64,000 nt of DNA, taken from assembly GCF_900110255.1 (NCBI RefSeq), contig NZ_FODD01000012.1, forward strand, positions 1 through 64,000. The letters are read 5' to 3'. Source of the DNA: Actinacidiphila rubida (GTDB lineage Bacteria > Actinomycetota > Actinomycetes > Streptomycetales > Streptomycetaceae). Of the stretch, positions 6,578 to 15,229 are shown in pieces. Position numbers and translations under genes: made by a program. The notes under the pieces were generated by a model. The model was not told the DNA's origin. It searched no databases and saw nothing but the letters and a program-made list of their open reading frames with translations. Within the stretch, counting starts at the first letter, position 1. Every line of letters starts with the position of its first letter.

Positions 6578-8986
6578 TCACCACCCCGAACAGGCACCAG
6601 GAGGTCTCCACGGCCGGGCTCGCCGACCGCCGCGGACCCTCCTCCAGAAGGTGGCTCTAGGCCTGGAGCCAGTGGCGGCCCGCAGGTGCCCAGCCGACGA
6701 GTCGGCGTACTCCCCCCCGTTCGCCGGGCTGCCGGTGGGGGCGAGAGCGCCACCCTCGCGGACGAGGTGCAGACCCGCCAGGACGGGGGCAAGGCGCGCG
6801 CGGGCATGGCCGGGACACCGCGTGGCGTCGTCGTCGAACCGGGCCAGGGTCGCGGCCTGTGCGTCGGGGGTGGCCAACGATAGGTAGAACAGGGCCTGAC
6901 GCCATGCATAGGCCATGTCCTTGATCGTTGTCAGCGGTCGCGGGTTGCCGTGGATCCGCGCGGCCAGGCGGCAGGTGGTGGCGAACGCGCTGCGGGCCAG
7001 CGGCGCCCAGCCGGACGGCGGGGTCACCCCGACCGGTCCCGCGAGCAGGGCGAGGTTGTGCGTGGTGAGGATCTGGGCCTGCTCGATCACCGCGCCCGCC
7101 TGGGCGACCGACAGCCACGTCGTCCTGTCGACGCCCGCACGTTCGTGGCACAGTGCCGCGAACCGCGGAGCGTCGCGGTGCCCTCTGCTGTGAGGGGTCG
7201 CCTCGTCGATGCCGGCGAGGTTCGCGTAGTCGATGCCGTAGTAGGCCGCGTACAGGGTGCCGTCGAGGAGTTCGGCCGCGGCCTCGGCGGCGGCGGGGAA
7301 CTTGGGCGTGAAGGTGCCCATGAAGATGTCGGCCGCGAGCTCCTCCGTCCACGGCAGCATGAGCCCGGCGGTTCGGGCGAGCGTGGCGAGCTCGCTGACC
7401 AGCGGGTTGGGCAGGACCGTACCGGCCCAGCCGTGCAGGGCGAGTTCGCCGAGGTCGGCGAGGGTACGGGCTGCCGTGGCGCGTACCGGGTCGGTCGTCC
7501 GGCGGTGCTGTTCGACGGCCCGCACCCAGGGCAGTTCCTCGAAGCGGACCTGGTGCTGGAGGTCGACCAGGAGCAGCGAACGCCGGTTGCGGAACGCCCC
7601 GTAGACGGCGGTCATCAGGCGGCGCAACTCGGGGTCCGGGTAGGCTGCGGCGCTCGCGGTCGCGACGAGCTGGGGTACGAGGGCAGCCAGCACCTCAGCG
7701 GACGGCACGATGCCGGCACCGATGAGCGTCGGAACGTCGGCGGCCAGCGATCGGCGTACCAGGCGGGCGATGGCCTCGGGCACGTCGGCGCCGGTGGGCA
7801 GACTCGTGGCCTCGTGCTCGGCCGGGGTGACTGGGACCGTGAAGGTGCCGGCCTGCGGCGTGCCTGTGTCCGGTGGCAGGTCCGCGAGACGCCCGGTGAC
7901 CAGCTGGGCCATGGCGTGATGGGTGGGACGAGCGGCGTCCGCGGCCTGGCGGGAGCGCAGTGCCGTGTGCTCGGGTGTGCCGGGAGCCCCGCGGCGGCGC
8001 ACCATCGCGTCGACGGTGTTCTGCACCATCCCGCGGCGCCGCGCATCCAGGTCGCGCCCACGGACCAGCTCTTCCATCGCCGTCCGGAGAATGAACGCGT
8101 TCTCCTTCGGACGGCGGTGCTTGCCGCAGCGGGTGTGCTCGGCGGCGAGGGTGCGGTAGCGCTCCAGCAGCGCGGCCGCGTGCCTGAGCCACGCCTGCTT
8201 GGGGGCCCTGGCCAAGACGCGGCCGTTCCGTACGGTCGTCAGCCAGTGGTCGAGCAGTTCGTCCGCGAAGGGGTTCCACACAGCCAGCGCCTCGTTCATG
8301 GCATCGACATCGGCCCGCGGGCGTCGTTCCTGCAGCCGCCCCCGCACTTCTCCGACGGTCCAGCGGAACACGATGGCGCCGTCGGGCCCGGAGGGCGGGG
8401 CAGGAACCGGGCGCGGCAGGAATCGCAACCGGTCGGCGAACGGCTCCAGGATGTCGAGGAGTTCCAGTGCGGCTGCGGTCTCCCCCTGATCGGCAAGCCA
8501 CGCAACGGTCAGCAGGGCCGCCTCTTCGGGCAGGTCGACGGCGTAGGCGCCTGACCTCAGCAGGTCCGTCAGGTCGGCGAGCCCCGTCGTGGTCAAGGCG
8601 TGCGCGAACAGGGCACGGCGCTCGGCGGGCAGACCGGCCTGGTGCGCAACCTGGGTCTCATGCGGAAGCAGCGGCCCGCTCGCGGCTGGTGTGCCGGTGG
8701 CGAACCCGCCGCGGACCACCTGCGGGGTGACCCACCCAGGCAGTGCCGCCACGGGAGTACGTGATCCGACGGCCAGCGTGCCGTCGGCCATGCCGGCCAG
8801 AACCTTCCGCCAGCGGTCCACACGGTCCTCCGCGCGGGCACGCACGCGCCGGTCGTGGTGGGTCAAGGCGGTCGTGAATGCCTTGGCCAACTCGCCCAGT
8901 GGATACGCCGAGTGCACGTGCACGGGCTCCCGGCCGGGCGTGATCGCGTCGTGGCCGTCGTTGCGGCCGGAATCGTTCCTGTCCAT
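6578..8986 (-). CDS. Large conserved-type protein of unknown function, 802 aa, preceded by a tRNA-like leader
   Basis: I do not recognise a domain. The protein is helical and leucine/alanine-rich, opens MDRNDSGRNDGHDAITPG, and reads VHVHSAYPLGELAKAF near the start. It has no signal peptide or obvious membrane segment. A basic segment HTRCGKHRRPKENAFILR lies near residue 290. The ATG lies 2 nt after a 73-nt tRNA-like element and has no Shine-Dalgarno sequence of its own. A GTG at 8923 with GGGAG before it is an alternative start. The last 40 residues are arginine-rich and may be an eroded tail. It resembles uncharacterised Streptomyces proteins, from memory only. Confidence 0.75.
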   Translation of the reverse strand: MDRNDSGRNDGHDAITPGREPVHVHSAYPLGELAKAFTTALTHHDRRVRARAEDRVDRWRKVLAGMADGTLAVGSRTPVAALPGWVTPQVVRGGFATGTPAASGPLLPHETQVAHQAGLPAERRALFAHALTTTGLADLTDLLRSGAYAVDLPEEAALLTVAWLADQGETAAALELLDILEPFADRLRFLPRPVPAPPSGPDGAIVFRWTVGEVRGRLQERRPRADVDAMNEALAVWNPFADELLDHWLTTVRNGRVLARAPKQAWLRHAAALLERYRTLAAEHTRCGKHRRPKENAFILRTAMEELVRGRDLDARRRGMVQNTVDAMVRRRGAPGTPEHTALRSRQAADAARPTHHAMAQLVTGRLADLPPDTGTPQAGTFTVPVTPAEHEATSLPTGADVPEAIARLVRRSLAADVPTLIGAGIVPSAEVLAALVPQLVATASAAAYPDPELRRLMTAVYGAFRNRRSLLLVDLQHQVRFEELPWVRAVEQHRRTTDPVRATAARTLADLGELALHGWAGTVLPNPLVSELATLARTAGLMLPWTEELAADIFMGTFTPKFPAAAEAAAELLDGTLYAAYYGIDYANLAGIDEATPHSRGHRDAPRFAALCHERAGVDRTTWLSVAQAGAVIEQAQILTTHNLALLAGPVGVTPPSGWAPLARSAFATTCRLAARIHGNPRPLTTIKDMAYAWRQALFYLSLATPDAQAATLARFDDDATRCPGHARARLAPVLAGLHLVREGGALAPTGSPANGGEYADSSAGHLRAATGSRPRATFWRRVRGGRRARPWRPPGACSGW

Positions 8987-8988
8987 AG

Positions 8989-9061
8989 CCGACGTGGCGG
9001 GCTCCGCCCCCGCGCCCTCCGGGTCCCGAGCCCGATGCTCTCCTGACTGAGCTACACGCCG
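8989..9061 (-). ncRNA. tRNA-Pro(CGG)-like element with a degenerate T-loop
   Basis: 73 nt that fold as a full cloverleaf. Acceptor CGGCGTG/CACGTCG (one G-U), U8-A9, D stem GCTC/GAGC with loop AGTCAGGA (G18G19 kept), A26, anticodon stem TCGGG/CCCGG with loop CTCGGGA (U33, anticodon CGG, G37), 5-nt variable loop ending in C48, and T stem GCGGG/CCCGC. The T-loop is GGCGGAG instead of TTCAAAT-like, losing T54, T55 and A58, and the discriminator is G, not the A expected for proline. No CCA is encoded. It is either a dying tRNA-Pro gene or a tRNA mimic in the leader of the 802-aa gene. Confidence 0.6.
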
Positions 9062-9732
9062 ATATGCCTGGTGAGGCTACTGGTCGGGCACCGTGCCCGG
9101 CCAACGGTTTCTTTGCGATCGCAGAGCCAGGGCTGCTTCTTCGGCTTGGAGTCCGTGCCGACCTTCGAACGGGTCCTTGAGGCCGGAGCCGACAACCCCA
9201 TCACCGTGGCATTCCAACACCCGGCGAGAATGCCGTCGCGGCGATCCTCAGCGACGCAGCCGGCGGACAAGCGATGGCCGTCCTCCGCTCGGCCAGGGAG
9301 ACGGCTCCCGTCCGACCTGGATCGGCCACAACACCTCCGGAGGCATGATCGCCTGGCCAAGCGCGGTGACCCGTCTTCCCTTCGGCCGATTTGGCTTCGT
9401 AGGCGTTTCGGCCTGAAGTTTCTTGTCGGTGATGTGCCGCAGGCTCTCCTGTAGGCCGGCGACCTCACCGCGCCACTGCCTCCGTTGGGCCTCTCGGAGC
9501 GCTGACGGGTGCTGGCTTCGATCTCCACCAGTCGGGATTCCAGGGCCAGGTCGAGGCGGAGCATCGGACACCCGTAGCGATACAAGGTCCTCGCCTGCTC
9601 CGGCCCCCGTCGGCGGAACAACGCGACGGATCGCGTCCGGGCCGTCCGCGCCGCGTCGGCGGTCGGCCACACGCGACGGTCAGCCGCACGCGCCGGCCGC
9701 GACGGGGCACCGTGGGCGACGCCCGGCAGTGG
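9062..9732. pseudogene. Lower-GC stretch with broken reading frames
   Basis: About 670 bp without an intact gene and visibly lower in GC than the rest. On the minus strand one frame reads LYRYGCPMLRLDLALESRLVEIEA and a neighbouring frame continues RRQWRGEVAGLQESLRHITDKK, which looks like a frameshifted remnant. The helical LY-x-LR-x-EI plus coiled-coil pattern recalls small proteins accompanying Streptomyces transposases, but this is weak. A 15-bp palindrome CGGGCACCGTGCCCG sits at 9085-9099, just upstream of the tRNA-like element. Confidence 0.3.
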
Positions 9733-10104
9733 TCAGTTGTCGGGGCCGAAGTAGTACGCGCCGTTGGCCTCGTCGATCACCTCGACCGAGAGGGTCACGC
9801 CGGGGCCGTCGTAGACGCCGTCGGGCTGCGGCTGGTCCCCGGCGGGCGACCACGTGTCGAAGGCCGAGTAGCCGGTGTTCATATTGACGATCAGGTAGTA
9901 GCAGGAGCTGTTGTCGACCGTCGGGTCCACGAACATGTGGTCGTGACCGTCGATGATCTTGGTGAGCTCCAGCGCCTGGCACGCCGAGTCGGCGACCACC
10001 GCGGTGGGGGCCACGCTGGCACTGGCCACGCCAGAGGTGCAGATCACCATCGCGGAAGCGGCGGCCGCCAGCCCACCGACCCGGTAGAGGCCCTTGCGAG
10101 ACAT
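9733..10104 (-). CDS. Small secreted protein of unknown function, 123 aa
   Basis: The N-terminus is a Sec signal peptide: MSRKGLYRV, a hydrophobic stretch rich in A/G, then SGVASAS as the likely cleavage region. The mature part is about 93 residues with two cysteines (DSACQA and NSSCYY) that could form a disulfide, and it ends in YYFGPDN. The ATG at 10104 follows GAAGGAG. No family recognised. It stands alone between a decayed stretch and a gap. Confidence 0.75.
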   Translation of the reverse strand: MSRKGLYRVGGLAAAASAMVICTSGVASASVAPTAVVADSACQALELTKIIDGHDHMFVDPTVDNSSCYYLIVNMNTGYSAFDTWSPAGDQPQPDGVYDGPGVTLSVEVIDEANGAYYFGPDN

Positions 10105-10580
10105 GTTCCACTCCTTCCCGCCCACGGCCCCAGCGGCCGCCGGTCTCCACCGATTCTGGGGAAGGGGCCTAGCGTCCACCGTGACGCCGCCTATCGCGCG
10201 GCCAACGTCAGGCGCGGACGCGCGGTGAGCGCGTAGGCACATAGGCACAGACGCCGGTCGCACGTCGCCGTCGCACGGTGGCACCCGCCACTGGAGGTAC
10301 CCGGGGCCGACGTGCTGCGCGGTGCCTTGACCACGCGGCAGCGCGCGAGTTCACTCACGAACTGGCGATGGACCCCGCCAGGGACGGCGCGATGCCGCCC
10401 CGAACCGCCCCTCCGGGCTGATGGCTCCTGACCGAGTGTCAGCGACGCACGCCCACCGGAGGTGCCCAGGAGTCTTCCCCACCGAGACCACGCGGCAGAC
10501 CACTGCCGCCCTGTGCACCCCCGCAGTCCTCACCCGGGTCCGTACCTTCCCACCCCTTTCCCAGAACGGAGTCCACCCCC
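10105..10580. other. Intergenic region, no gene seen
   Basis: About 475 bp between two divergent small genes. Apart from the tandem octamer TAGGCACA near 10235-10250 I see no clear structure or reading frame with coding character. Confidence 0.4.
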
Positions 10581-10784
10581 ATGAACTGTTTCGACTGCGA
10601 CACGAGCGGCCTCGCCACGCCGGCCGTGGCCGTCTGCAACGGCTGCGGGGCCGGAATGTGTTCAGGTCACTCGACGAGCATGCCGCGGTCCGTGCAGCGC
10701 CCGAACGGCCTGGGTCAGTCGGCCACTCCGCGCTCGGCACGGCAGATGCACTGCGCCACCTGCGCCGACGCACACATCGCCTGA
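10581..10784 (+). CDS. DUF2180 family small cysteine-rich protein
   Basis: 67 residues beginning MNCFDCDTSGLATPAVAVC with C-x2-C, a second NGCGAGMC knuckle and a C-terminal HCATCAD. This matches DUF2180, short Streptomyces proteins with zinc-ribbon-like cysteine pairs. Function unknown; metal binding is likely from the cysteines. It stands just upstream of a zinc/cadmium/nickel export island, which fits a metal link but does not prove it. A strong palindrome follows the stop. Confidence 0.85.
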   Translation: MNCFDCDTSGLATPAVAVCNGCGAGMCSGHSTSMPRSVQRPNGLGQSATPRSARQMHCATCADAHIA

Positions 10785-10798
10785 CGTCGCAGCGGCCC

Positions 10799-10826
10799 GC
10801 TGGAGGTGTGGGCCCACACCTCCAGC
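10799..10826. terminator. 28-bp perfect palindrome after the DUF2180 gene
   Basis: Two 14-bp arms, GCTGGAGGTGTGGG and its exact complement, meet at the centre with no spacer. In RNA this forms a long hairpin 14 nt after the stop codon, so I call it a terminator without a U-run. The half-site CCCACACCTCC repeats directly at 10829-10839, so a protein-binding role is also possible. Confidence 0.55.
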
Positions 10827-10991
10827 GACCCACACCTCCGGTGACCCGCCGCGTCCGCGTCGAGCGACCCGCGGCCGTGCCAGGTGGGCGGCACCTGGTC
10901 GTGGTAATCGATGTCGTTGCAGCCTTTGACCTGTGCAGATAGCGGCGATTGACTGGTCGGTGACGATCGTTCCCGGCATCTGGAGGGCCCC

Positions 10992-12071
10992 GTGGCCGAC
11001 CACCACGACCACGACCACACAGGCCCATCGGGTCATGCGGGCGGCGATCACGCGCACGGTGGACACGAAGGCCACAGCCACACCGTCGCGGCGGACGCCG
11101 ACCGGGGCTGGCTGACCACCGCGCTGGCCCTGATCGTGGCGTTCATGGCGGCCGAGGTCGTCGTCGGCATCGTGGCGCACTCGCTGGCACTGCTGTCGGA
11201 CGCGGCACACATGCTGACCGACGCCGGCGCGCTCGGGCTCGCCCTGGTGGCGATGCGACTGGCGGCACGGCCGGCCCGCGGCGGTTACACCTTCGGCCTC
11301 AAACGGGCCGAGATCCTCTCGGCGCAGGCCAACGGCATCACGTTGCTGGTGCTGTCCGTGTGGCTGACCTACGAGGCCGTGCGGCGGCTGATCTCACCCC
11401 CGCCCGTGGCCGGTGGCCTGGTCCTGGCGACCGCCCTGGTCGGCGTGGCCGTCAACATCGCCGCCGCCTGGTCCATCTCGAAGGCCAACAGGACCTCGCT
11501 GAACGTCGAGGGCGCCTTCCAGCACATCCTCACGGACCTGTACGGGTTCATCGCCACCGCCGTCGCCGGCGCGATCGTCCTGACCACGGGGTTCTCCCGC
11601 GCGGACGCGCTCGCCTCGCTCGTGGTCGTCGCACTCATGCTCAAAGCCGGCATCGGCCTGGTCCGCGCGTCCGGGCGGATCTTCCTGGAGGCCGCGCCCG
11701 CAGGGCTCGACCCGGACCTGGTCGGTGACGCGATGGCCCACGCCGACCAGGTGGTGGAGGTGCACGACCTGCACGTCTGGCTGATCACCTCCGGCCAGCC
11801 GGCGCTGTCCGCCCACGTCCTGGTCCAGCCGGGGGGCGACTGCCACGCCGTACGCCGTCATCTGCAGGGCTGGTTGCGCGACACCCACGGCATCACCCAC
11901 ACCACCCTGCAGGTCGACCATCTGGGCGAGGACCAGGACGACGGCTGCGGCGACCTCCTCCAGATCACCGGCCCCGACGACGAGCCGGACGACAGCTCGG
12001 CGCACGAGCAGTCCGGGCACGCCGAGGACACCCACGGGCCGGTCCACCGCCCCGGCCCCCACGAGCACTGA
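10992..12071 (+). CDS. CDF-family divalent metal (Zn/Cd/Co) efflux transporter
   Basis: 359 residues. The N-terminus is histidine-rich (HHDHDH, GGDHAHGGHEGHSH) and likely captures metal. Six membrane helices follow with the CDF signature DAAHMLTDAG and the second metal site HILTDLYGF; the C-terminal cytoplasmic domain (VHDLHVWLITSGQPALSAH) is typical of CzcD-type exporters. The tail is again His/Asp-rich. The GTG at 10992 follows GGAGGG. It exports divalent cations in exchange for protons. The next gene begins 32 bp later, so an operon is likely, within a metal-resistance island. Confidence 0.93.
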   Translation: MADHHDHDHTGPSGHAGGDHAHGGHEGHSHTVAADADRGWLTTALALIVAFMAAEVVVGIVAHSLALLSDAAHMLTDAGALGLALVAMRLAARPARGGYTFGLKRAEILSAQANGITLLVLSVWLTYEAVRRLISPPPVAGGLVLATALVGVAVNIAAAWSISKANRTSLNVEGAFQHILTDLYGFIATAVAGAIVLTTGFSRADALASLVVVALMLKAGIGLVRASGRIFLEAAPAGLDPDLVGDAMAHADQVVEVHDLHVWLITSGQPALSAHVLVQPGGDCHAVRRHLQGWLRDTHGITHTTLQVDHLGEDQDDGCGDLLQITGPDDEPDDSSAHEQSGHAEDTHGPVHRPGPHEH

Positions 12072-12103
12072 CCACCGCGCACGGCACACCCGCCAGGAGC
12101 CCC

Positions 12104-12709
12104 GTGACCACTGTGCAACCGCCCGCCCGCGTCGCCCTGTTGCGTCGCGGATTCGCCCTGGAGTACGCCACCCTGGCGTGGAACGTCGCCGGTATCGCCG
12201 TGCTCGCCTACGCGGCGGTCGCGGCGAGGTCGGTGGCGCTCGCCGGATTCGGCCTGGACTCCCTGATCGAGATCGGCGCCTCGACCGTGGTCCTGTGGGA
12301 ACTGTCCGGGAGCGGCGAGGAGCGACAGCGCCGCGCGATGAAATGCATCGGGGTCGGTTTCGCCCTGCTGGCGGCCTACCTGCTGGTGCAGTCCACCTGG
12401 GTCCTGGCCGCCGGGTTCCGCCCCCACCCCTCCCCGCTCGGCATCGCGTGGACGGCCGTCACCGCGGCGGTGATGTTCGCCCTGGCCGCCGGCAAGGCCC
12501 GCACGGGTGCCGCTCTGGGCAATCCGGTCCTCGCGACGGAGGGCCGCGTCACCTTCATCGACGGGCTGCTCGCGGCGGCCGTGCTCCTCGGCCTCGTCCT
12601 GAACGCCGCGGCCGGCTGGTGGTGGGCGGACCCGGCGGCCGGGTACGTGCTCGTCCATTACGCGGCCCGCGAGGTCAGGGAGGTCTTCCGGCACGGTCAC
12701 GGGGGCTGA
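12104..12709 (+). CDS. Short CDF-like cation transporter
   Basis: 201 residues with five or six hydrophobic segments and the CDF-type motif AGFGLDSLIEIGAS, where D and E replace the HxxxD pair; a second acidic pair lies in EGRVTFIDG. It lacks the C-terminal cytoplasmic domain of full CDF proteins. The GTG follows CAGGAG and lies 32 bp after the first CDF gene, so the two are probably translated from one mRNA. Cation transporter annotations are common for such proteins; the ion is unknown. It converges on the nmtR gene. Confidence 0.8.
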   Translation: MTTVQPPARVALLRRGFALEYATLAWNVAGIAVLAYAAVAARSVALAGFGLDSLIEIGASTVVLWELSGSGEERQRRAMKCIGVGFALLAAYLLVQSTWVLAAGFRPHPSPLGIAWTAVTAAVMFALAAGKARTGAALGNPVLATEGRVTFIDGLLAAAVLLGLVLNAAAGWWWADPAAGYVLVHYAAREVREVFRHGHGG

Positions 12710-12721
12710 GCGGGCCACGCG

Positions 12722-13141
12722 TCAGTACAGGGACGGCTCCGTGTCGCCCGCGGCGGCGTCGGCGCTGACCGCGGCGGCATCGGCGCTGGCCGCCGGGCTG
12801 TCGACGACACCGAGGCGGAGGTGCTCGATGTGGTGGACGGCCTGGTCGAGCAGTGCGGCGACGTGGTTGTCGTGGAGCGCGTAGACGACGGAGCGGCCCT
12901 GGCGGGTGCCGGTGACCAACCCGAGGTTGCGCAGCAGGCGCAGCTGGTGGGAGCAGGCGGACTGCTCCATGCCGACCGCGGCGGCCAGTTCGGTCGCCGC
13001 GCAGGGCCCCTCGCGCAGCCGGGCCAGGATCAGCAGTCGTGAGGGCGTCGAGAGGGCCTGCAGCGTGGTGGCGACCTGCGCGGCGTTCGCCGGCGTCAGG
13101 CGGGTGCGCGGCGTGCTGTCGTTGCGTGCTCCGTGGCCCAT
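12722..13141 (-). CDS. nmtR: NmtR-type ArsR/SmtB nickel/cobalt repressor
   Basis: 139 residues. The N-terminus MGHG is the hallmark of NmtR, where Gly2 and His3 take part in metal binding. The winged helix LAAAVGMEQSACSHQLRLLRNLGLV is followed by the alpha5 metal site DNHVAALLDQAVHHIEHL, supplying Asp and His ligands. NmtR of Mycobacterium tuberculosis derepresses a P-type ATPase when Ni(II) or Co(II) binds. Here the divergent neighbour is exactly such an ATPase and an 11-bp inverted repeat lies between them. The C-terminal tail is alanine-rich and longer than usual. Confidence 0.9.
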   Translation of the reverse strand: MGHGARNDSTPRTRLTPANAAQVATTLQALSTPSRLLILARLREGPCAATELAAAVGMEQSACSHQLRLLRNLGLVTGTRQGRSVVYALHDNHVAALLDQAVHHIEHLRLGVVDSPAASADAAAVSADAAAGDTEPSLY

Positions 13142-13159
13142 GGCACCATCCTACGAAAT

Positions 13160-13187
13160 GAATGCATGAACGAGTCTTCATGTATTC
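13160..13187. promoter_or_regulatory. NmtR operator (GAATGCATGAA-N6-TTCATGTATTC)
   Basis: Inverted repeat of 11-bp arms with one mismatch and a 6-bp spacer, in the 96-bp gap between nmtR and the divergent ATPase. AT-rich dyads of this form are the usual ArsR/SmtB operators. Metal-free repressor bound here should silence both genes; inferred. Confidence 0.75.
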
Positions 13188-13237
13188 CTGTTACCGTGGT
13201 CGGGTCGTACCCCCTTCGCGAAGGAACCGCTCCCGTC

Positions 13238-15229
13238 ATGACCTCCGTCCTCGTCCGGCGCCCGGCCCAGGCTCCGCCGGAGCCCGCACCCGCCGTACCC
13301 CCGCGCCGGCGCACCCGGATCCTCGCGCTGCCCGAGGCCCGCTGGGCGGCGGCCGCCCTGGTGTCGTTCCTGGCGGCACTGCCGCTCCATCTGGCCGGGG
13401 CTCCGGCCTGGGCGTGGGGGCCGCTGTTCGCGCTGGCCTACGCCACCGGGGGCTGGGAGCCGGGCTGGGCGGGCCTGCGGGCGCTGAAGGACAGGACCCT
13501 CGACGTGGACCTGCTCATGATCGTCGCCGCGCTCGGCGCGGCCGCGATCGGGCAGGTGCTGGACGGCGCGCTGCTGATCGTCATCTTCGCCACCTCCGGT
13601 GCGCTGGAGGCCGTGGCCACCGCCCGCACCGCGGACTCCGTCCGCGGCCTGCTCGACCTCGCCCCGACGACCGCCACGCGACTGGGCGACGACGGCGGCG
13701 AGGAGACCGTACCCACCGGCGCGCTCGCCGTGGGCGACACCATCCTGGTGCGGCCGGGCGAGCGGGTCGGCGCCGACGGCCGCGTGCTCGACGGCACGAG
13801 CGACGTCGACCAGGCCACCATCACCGGCGAGCCCCTGCCGGTGGCGAAGGAAGCCGGGGACGAGGTCTTCGCCGGGACACTGAACGGCACCGGGGCGCTG
13901 CGGGTGAAGGTCGAGCGCGACCCGTCGGACTCGGTGATCGCCCGGATCGTGGCCATGGTCGAGGAGGCCTCCGAGACCAAGGCGCCCACGCAGCTGTTCA
14001 TCGAGAAGATCGAGCAGCGCTACTCGATCGGCATGGTCGCCGCGACCGTCGCCCTGTTCGTCCTCCCCCTGCTGCTCGGGTCGGCGCTCCAGCCGACACT
14101 GCTGCGGGCGATGACGTTCATGATCGTCGCCTCCCCGTGCGCGGTGGTGCTGGCGACCATGCCGCCGCTCCTGTCCGCGATCGCCAACGCCGGACGCCAC
14201 GGGGTGCTGGTGAAGTCGGCCGTGGTGATGGAGCGCCTCGGCCAGGTCGACGCCGTCGCGCTGGACAAGACCGGGACCCTGACCGAAGGCGCGCCCCAGG
14301 TCACGGACGTCCGCCCGCTGGCCGCCGCCGGCCCGAGCTCAGGCGTGGGGGGCCGCCTGAGTGAGGACGCGCTGCTGCGACTGGCGGCCGCCGCCGAGCA
14401 CCCGAGCGAGCACCCGCTGGCCCGAGCTGTCGTGAACGCCGCGCGCGCCCGCGGTCTCGACATCCCGGCGGTGCGGGACTTCGCCTCCGCGCCCGGAGCC
14501 GGTGTCACCGCCACCGTCGGCGGCACCGTGGTCGCGGTCGGCAGTCCGGCCCGGCTGCTGAACGGCCGCGCCCACCCCGCCGCCACGGTGGCCGCCGCCC
14601 TGGAGGCCGAGGGCCGCACCGCCGTCCTCGTCACGGCCGACGGCACCCCGGTGGGCGTGCTGGGCGTCGCCGACCGCCTGCGCGACGACGCCGCCGCGAC
14701 CGTCACCGCGCTCACCGCCCTGACCGGCGGCGCGCCGGTGCTCGTCACCGGCGACAATCCCCGCGCGGCCACCCGCCTGGCCCGCGACGTCGGCATCACC
14801 GACGTGCGCGCGGGCCTGCTGCCCGAGGAAAAGGTCCATGCCGTGCGGGAGCTGGAGCAGGCGGGGCGCAAGGTCCTCGTGGTCGGCGACGGCGTCAACG
14901 ACGCACCGGCGCTCGCCGCCGCGCACACCGGTGTCGCCATGGGCCGCGCCGGTTCCGACCTCGCCCTGGAGACCGCCGACGCGGTCGTCGTCCGCGACGA
15001 ACTCGCCACCGTCCCGACCGTCGTCGGCCTGTCCCGGCGGGCCCGGCGCATGGTGGTGCAGAACCTCGTCATCGCCGCGGCGTTCATCACCGGCCTGGTC
15101 GTCTGGGACCTCGCCGGCCACCTGCCCCTGCCCCTCGGCGTGGCGGGCCACGAGGGCTCCACGGTCATCGTCGGTCTCAACGGCCTCCGCCTGCTCGCCG
15201 ACCGGGCCTGGCGCCGCGCCGCCGGGTGA
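13238..15229 (+). CDS. P1B-type metal-exporting ATPase, P1B-4 like (CtpJ/CtpD group)
   Basis: 663 residues. Visible are TITGEP (about residue 196), the transmembrane metal motif SPC (about 299), the phosphorylation loop DKTGTLTEG (about 343), GDGVNDAPAL (about 550) and GHEGST near the end. SPC rather than CPC, the HEGST motif and the absence of an N-terminal heavy-metal domain mark the P1B-4 group, which exports Co2+, Ni2+ or Fe2+. The pairing with NmtR mirrors nmtR-ctpJ of mycobacteria. The ATG at 13238 follows GAAGGA and lies outside the operator; an upstream in-frame start would run through it. Confidence 0.92.
   Translation: MTSVLVRRPAQAPPEPAPAVPPRRRTRILALPEARWAAAALVSFLAALPLHLAGAPAWAWGPLFALAYATGGWEPGWAGLRALKDRTLDVDLLMIVAALGAAAIGQVLDGALLIVIFATSGALEAVATARTADSVRGLLDLAPTTATRLGDDGGEETVPTGALAVGDTILVRPGERVGADGRVLDGTSDVDQATITGEPLPVAKEAGDEVFAGTLNGTGALRVKVERDPSDSVIARIVAMVEEASETKAPTQLFIEKIEQRYSIGMVAATVALFVLPLLLGSALQPTLLRAMTFMIVASPCAVVLATMPPLLSAIANAGRHGVLVKSAVVMERLGQVDAVALDKTGTLTEGAPQVTDVRPLAAAGPSSGVGGRLSEDALLRLAAAAEHPSEHPLARAVVNAARARGLDIPAVRDFASAPGAGVTATVGGTVVAVGSPARLLNGRAHPAATVAAALEAEGRTAVLVTADGTPVGVLGVADRLRDDAAATVTALTALTGGAPVLVTGDNPRAATRLARDVGITDVRAGLLPEEKVHAVRELEQAGRKVLVVGDGVNDAPALAAAHTGVAMGRAGSDLALETADAVVVRDELATVPTVVGLSRRARRMVVQNLVIAAAFITGLVVWDLAGHLPLPLGVAGHEGSTVIVGLNGLRLLADRAWRRAAG

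Noticed and set aside
13133..13237. Extending the P-type ATPase upstream to 13133
   Set aside because: The extension would run through the NmtR operator and the divergent promoter; GAAGGA before the ATG at 13238 fits better.
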